A DNA stretch of 37,528 nucleotides from a virus. The notes beneath the pieces were generated by a model. It saw only the letters and a list, made by a program, of their open reading frames with translations. It was not told where the DNA came from and searched no databases. Shown here one piece after another: positions 35,404-37,528 of the stretch (positions are counted from its first letter, which is position 1; each line of letters opens with the position of its first letter). Both the position numbers and the translations under genes were made by a program. The DNA is taken from IMG/VR virus record IMGVR_UViG_3300028840_002577, positions 1 through 37,528 of that record; one strand, given 5' to 3'.

Positions 35404-37528
35404 ATGGGCATATTTGCAACGTACGACGCTTTAACTGGTGGGGGGATCATCCCCGGAAATTTGGTCACGGCAACATCCAATATCACTGACGAAGCGATTG
35501 TTCGAGGAGACGGGGGTGCAAAGGGAGTTCAAGAATCTCTTGTTTTTATTAGCGATGCTGGAGCTGTAACAGGTGCTACTCTGTTCGAGGTGGATAACCT
35601 TCGTTTAGATGGAAACGCCATCTCTTCTACAAACACCAATGGAGACATTGAGTTAACTCCCGATGGTACGGGCCAAGTGGTCATTTCTTCTCTTACTGGG
35701 ATCATGGCATCTAACGGTGCAAGTGGAATCTCAGCAAGAACATTGCAACAGCCGGCAGCTGGGATCACCATATCGAATGCCGACGGAACAGCAGGCGATC
35801 CAACATTTGCACTAGCCAATGACTTAGCAGCATTAGAAGGGTTGGCCTCTACTGCATTTGCGGTGAGGACAGGAGCCGATACTTGGGCACAGAGAACCTT
35901 GACTACTCCGGTTGACGGATTGAACGTAACCAATGGGGACGGGGTCTCTGGCAATCCTTCTTTTGCCCCAGCTAATGACCTTCTTGCCTTGGAGTCTCTT
36001 GCCTCGACTGGATATGCAGTTCGAACAGCAGCAGACACCTGGGCGCAACGCACAATCACTGCCGCATCCACAAAGATCAGCGTATCGAATGGGAACGGTG
36101 TATCTGGAAATACCGCATTAGACGTCGTAGAAGCGAATTTGACCTTAGACAATATCGGAGGTACCCTAGGGATACCAAAAGGTGGTACAGGGTCTACAAC
36201 GGCCGCTGACGCTCGTGTTGCGCTTGGACTTGAGATCGGCGTTGATGTAGAAGCATGGGATGCTGACCTCGATGCTCTTGCAGCATTGGCAACAACAGGA
36301 ATCATTTCACGTACAGGAGCCGCAACCTATGCCACCCGATCAATTACGCAGCCTGCAGCTGGAATTACTGTCTCTAACGGAGATGGGGTATCCGGAAATC
36401 CCACTCTCGCGCTTGCAAACGATTTGGCAGCTGTTGAAGGGATTGGAACAACCGGACTTGCAGTCAGAACAGCAGCAGATACCTGGACAACCCGGTCAAT
36501 CGCTGTCACAGCGTCCACTGGTCTTAGCATCTCTAACGGGGATGGAGTCTCAGGAAACCCCACTCTCTCAGGAGTAGACGCAACCTCAAGCGTTAAAGGG
36601 GTAGCATCCTTCGACGAAAATGATTTTACAGTGACATCAGGTGATGTTGCGATAGCTGAAAGAGTCAGACAACGAGTGGCAATTCCTGGTGGGTATGTTG
36701 AGAACCTAGGGATTAGTTATTCAAGCAGTACCCTATCTATTACAGGGGCAGACGGAACTGCTCTTTCAGCCACCAATCCCGGATATGTGGTCCTCCAAGA
36801 TAAGTCAACAGCTGGCCAGCTAAAGACATACGAGATAACATCTGACCAAGGATTTATCGACGCATCTGGTGCCTCAGAAATTACAGGCAATCTTTGGGGA
36901 ATGGCAACAGGGGTAGCAACAAGCACAGATATTCCATTCTTTATTTATGCCGTCACTAATGATGTTGAAGACGCTATTGCGTTCATGATCAGTCGTGTCC
37001 CAGGATTTAAGGAGTCACCAGCAGCTGCAGACATAGCCGATCCAGGCGATCCCGTAGCAGATAACCAGTGGGGATTTTTTAGCTTCGACACAGTCACAGA
37101 AGCAGACTATGAGAGCAATCCATGCCTCATGATTGGCGGATTCAGAATGAAGATGGATGCCTCTGATGACTGGACAGTTCAAACACTTGGAGCAACTGAT
37201 GGGATCGGATGTTTTCAAAATCACCGTTGGTGGCTTGTGCCTCCTGGGCAATTCGGCGCAGCAAGTGGGGGATTTTTCAGAGCAAACGGCGGAACAGCGC
37301 CAATTTTTACAACGCAAAGCTACTATTACAAGATTTACCCTTTCGAGCAGACTGCTTACCTTGCCATTGATTTTATTAACGTAAGTACCCAAGGGGTAGG
37401 GGCGGTGACGGCTAAGTTAGTCTCTCCATTTTACATCCCTCCAGCTTCTGGCAGTAGCTTTCCTAACTCAAAGGCCCAAGGAACATTTGTCGATTCATCT
37501 GCATCGAATGCCAGAAACTATGTTTCGA
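35404..37528 (+). CDS. Tail fibre with tandem repeats (5' part, continues at 1-275)
   Basis: Joined over the circle this gene encodes 751 residues. The shaft has repeats of the form G[13 protein letters not shown], then [16 protein letters not shown] and [12 protein letters not shown], at about 35750-36060 and again at 36350-36540. [15 protein letters not shown] stretch and a GGTGSTT motif lie between; both are common in fibre shafts. The last 230 or so residues are shared with the fibre at 277-2070. It has no stop in this window because the window ends inside it. The ribosome site is weak (GGGTGA). Its likely role is the main receptor-binding fibre. Confidence 0.85.
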   Translation, partial: MGIFATYDALTGGGIIPGNLVTATSNITDEAIVRGDGGAKGVQESLVFISDAGAVTGATLFEVDNLRLDGNAISSTNTNGDIELTPDGTGQVVISSLTGIMASNGASGISARTLQQPAAGITISNADGTAGDPTFALANDLAALEGLASTAFAVRTGADTWAQRTLTTPVDGLNVTNGDGVSGNPSFAPANDLLALESLASTGYAVRTAADTWAQRTITAASTKISVSNGNGVSGNTALDVVEANLTLDNIGGTLGIPKGGTGSTTAADARVALGLEIGVDVEAWDADLDALAALATTGIISRTGAATYATRSITQPAAGITVSNGDGVSGNPTLALANDLAAVEGIGTTGLAVRTAADTWTTRSIAVTASTGLSISNGDGVSGNPTLSGVDATSSVKGVASFDENDFTVTSGDVAIAERVRQRVAIPGGYVENLGISYSSSTLSITGADGTALSATNPGYVVLQDKSTAGQLKTYEITSDQGFIDASGASEITGNLWGMATGVATSTDIPFFIYAVTNDVEDAIAFMISRVPGFKESPAAADIADPGDPVADNQWGFFSFDTVTEADYESNPCLMIGGFRMKMDASDDWTVQTLGATDGIGCFQNHRWWLVPPGQFGAASGGFFRANGGTAPIFTTQSYYYKIYPFEQTAYLAIDFINVSTQGVGAVTAKLVSPFYIPPASGSSFPNSKAQGTFVDSSASNARNYVS
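37385..37528. repeat. Terminal direct repeat, right copy
   Basis: This is an exact copy of bases 1-144. The unique genome therefore ends at 37384. Confidence 0.95.

Noticed and set aside
35529-36305. Long open frame (258 codons) on the minus strand
   Set aside because: It is antisense to the repeated fibre shaft. Its Ala/Pro/Ser/Val-rich sequence is what the complement of such repeats gives, and it has no ribosome site or operon context.
1-37528. CRISPR array, insertion sequence, integrase, tRNA, DNA or RNA polymerase
   Set aside because: None was recognised on reading both strands; a tRNA scan and profile search could not be run here.

Overview
The window is one complete unit of a tailed double-stranded DNA phage. 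The first 144 bases are repeated exactly as the last 144, so the sequence closes into a circle of 37,384 bp. The joint falls inside a tail-fibre gene. This points to a circularly permuted (headful) genome, or to an assembler overlap, rather than to natural ends. Virion genes indicate a short-tailed, podovirus-like particle: P22-type portal, PBSX-type large terminase, N4-gp56-type capsid, a connector/nozzle pair, internal ejection proteins and several fibres. No tape measure, sheath, RNA polymerase, integrase, DNA polymerase or tRNA was recognised. Shine-Dalgarno sites, sigma70-like promoters and lipoboxes suggest a bacterial, probably Gram-negative, host; the genus cannot be read from the sequence.

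Layout. (1) 2605-5865, minus strand: recombination operon with three small genes, a Bet/RecT annealing protein, a small gene, a YqaJ-type exonuclease and an HNH protein. It ends at a hairpin terminator that faces the end of the tail-fibre operon. (2) 5866-6422: control region with divergent promoters around a dyad operator, a Cro-like HTH gene, a terminator and a long hairpin. (3) 6423-12009, plus strand: replication initiator with internal iteron-like repeats, a DUF1064 nuclease, a run of small basic, zinc-binding and lipoprotein genes, then small and large terminase. (4) 12057-15791: small genes and the portal. (5) 15788-19073, minus strand: an inverted accessory block. Its proximal half (16852-19073) starts with a SpoVG-like gene and includes a membrane-anchored coiled-coil protein. 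Its distal half (15788-16571) encodes two small membrane proteins and a lipoprotein, the best lysis candidates. (6) 19290-32411: scaffold, capsid, head-tail and tail proteins, ejection proteins. (7) 32469 across the joint to 2529: four fibre or fibre-associated genes, a second fibre, a small gene and a lipoprotein.

How it works together. The dyad between the leftward and rightward promoters resembles an early switch: recombination genes to the left, regulator and replication to the right. Late genes fall into several plus-strand blocks. Many of the gaps before transcription units carry an AT-rich motif, TTGCTATA or its complement TATAGCAA, often paired as inverted repeats. The phage encodes no obvious polymerase that would read it, and this is the most striking unexplained signal. 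The other notable points are the lack of a recognisable endolysin, the inverted membrane/lipoprotein cassette, an AT-rich fibre insertion, and repeated domains shuffled among virion proteins.
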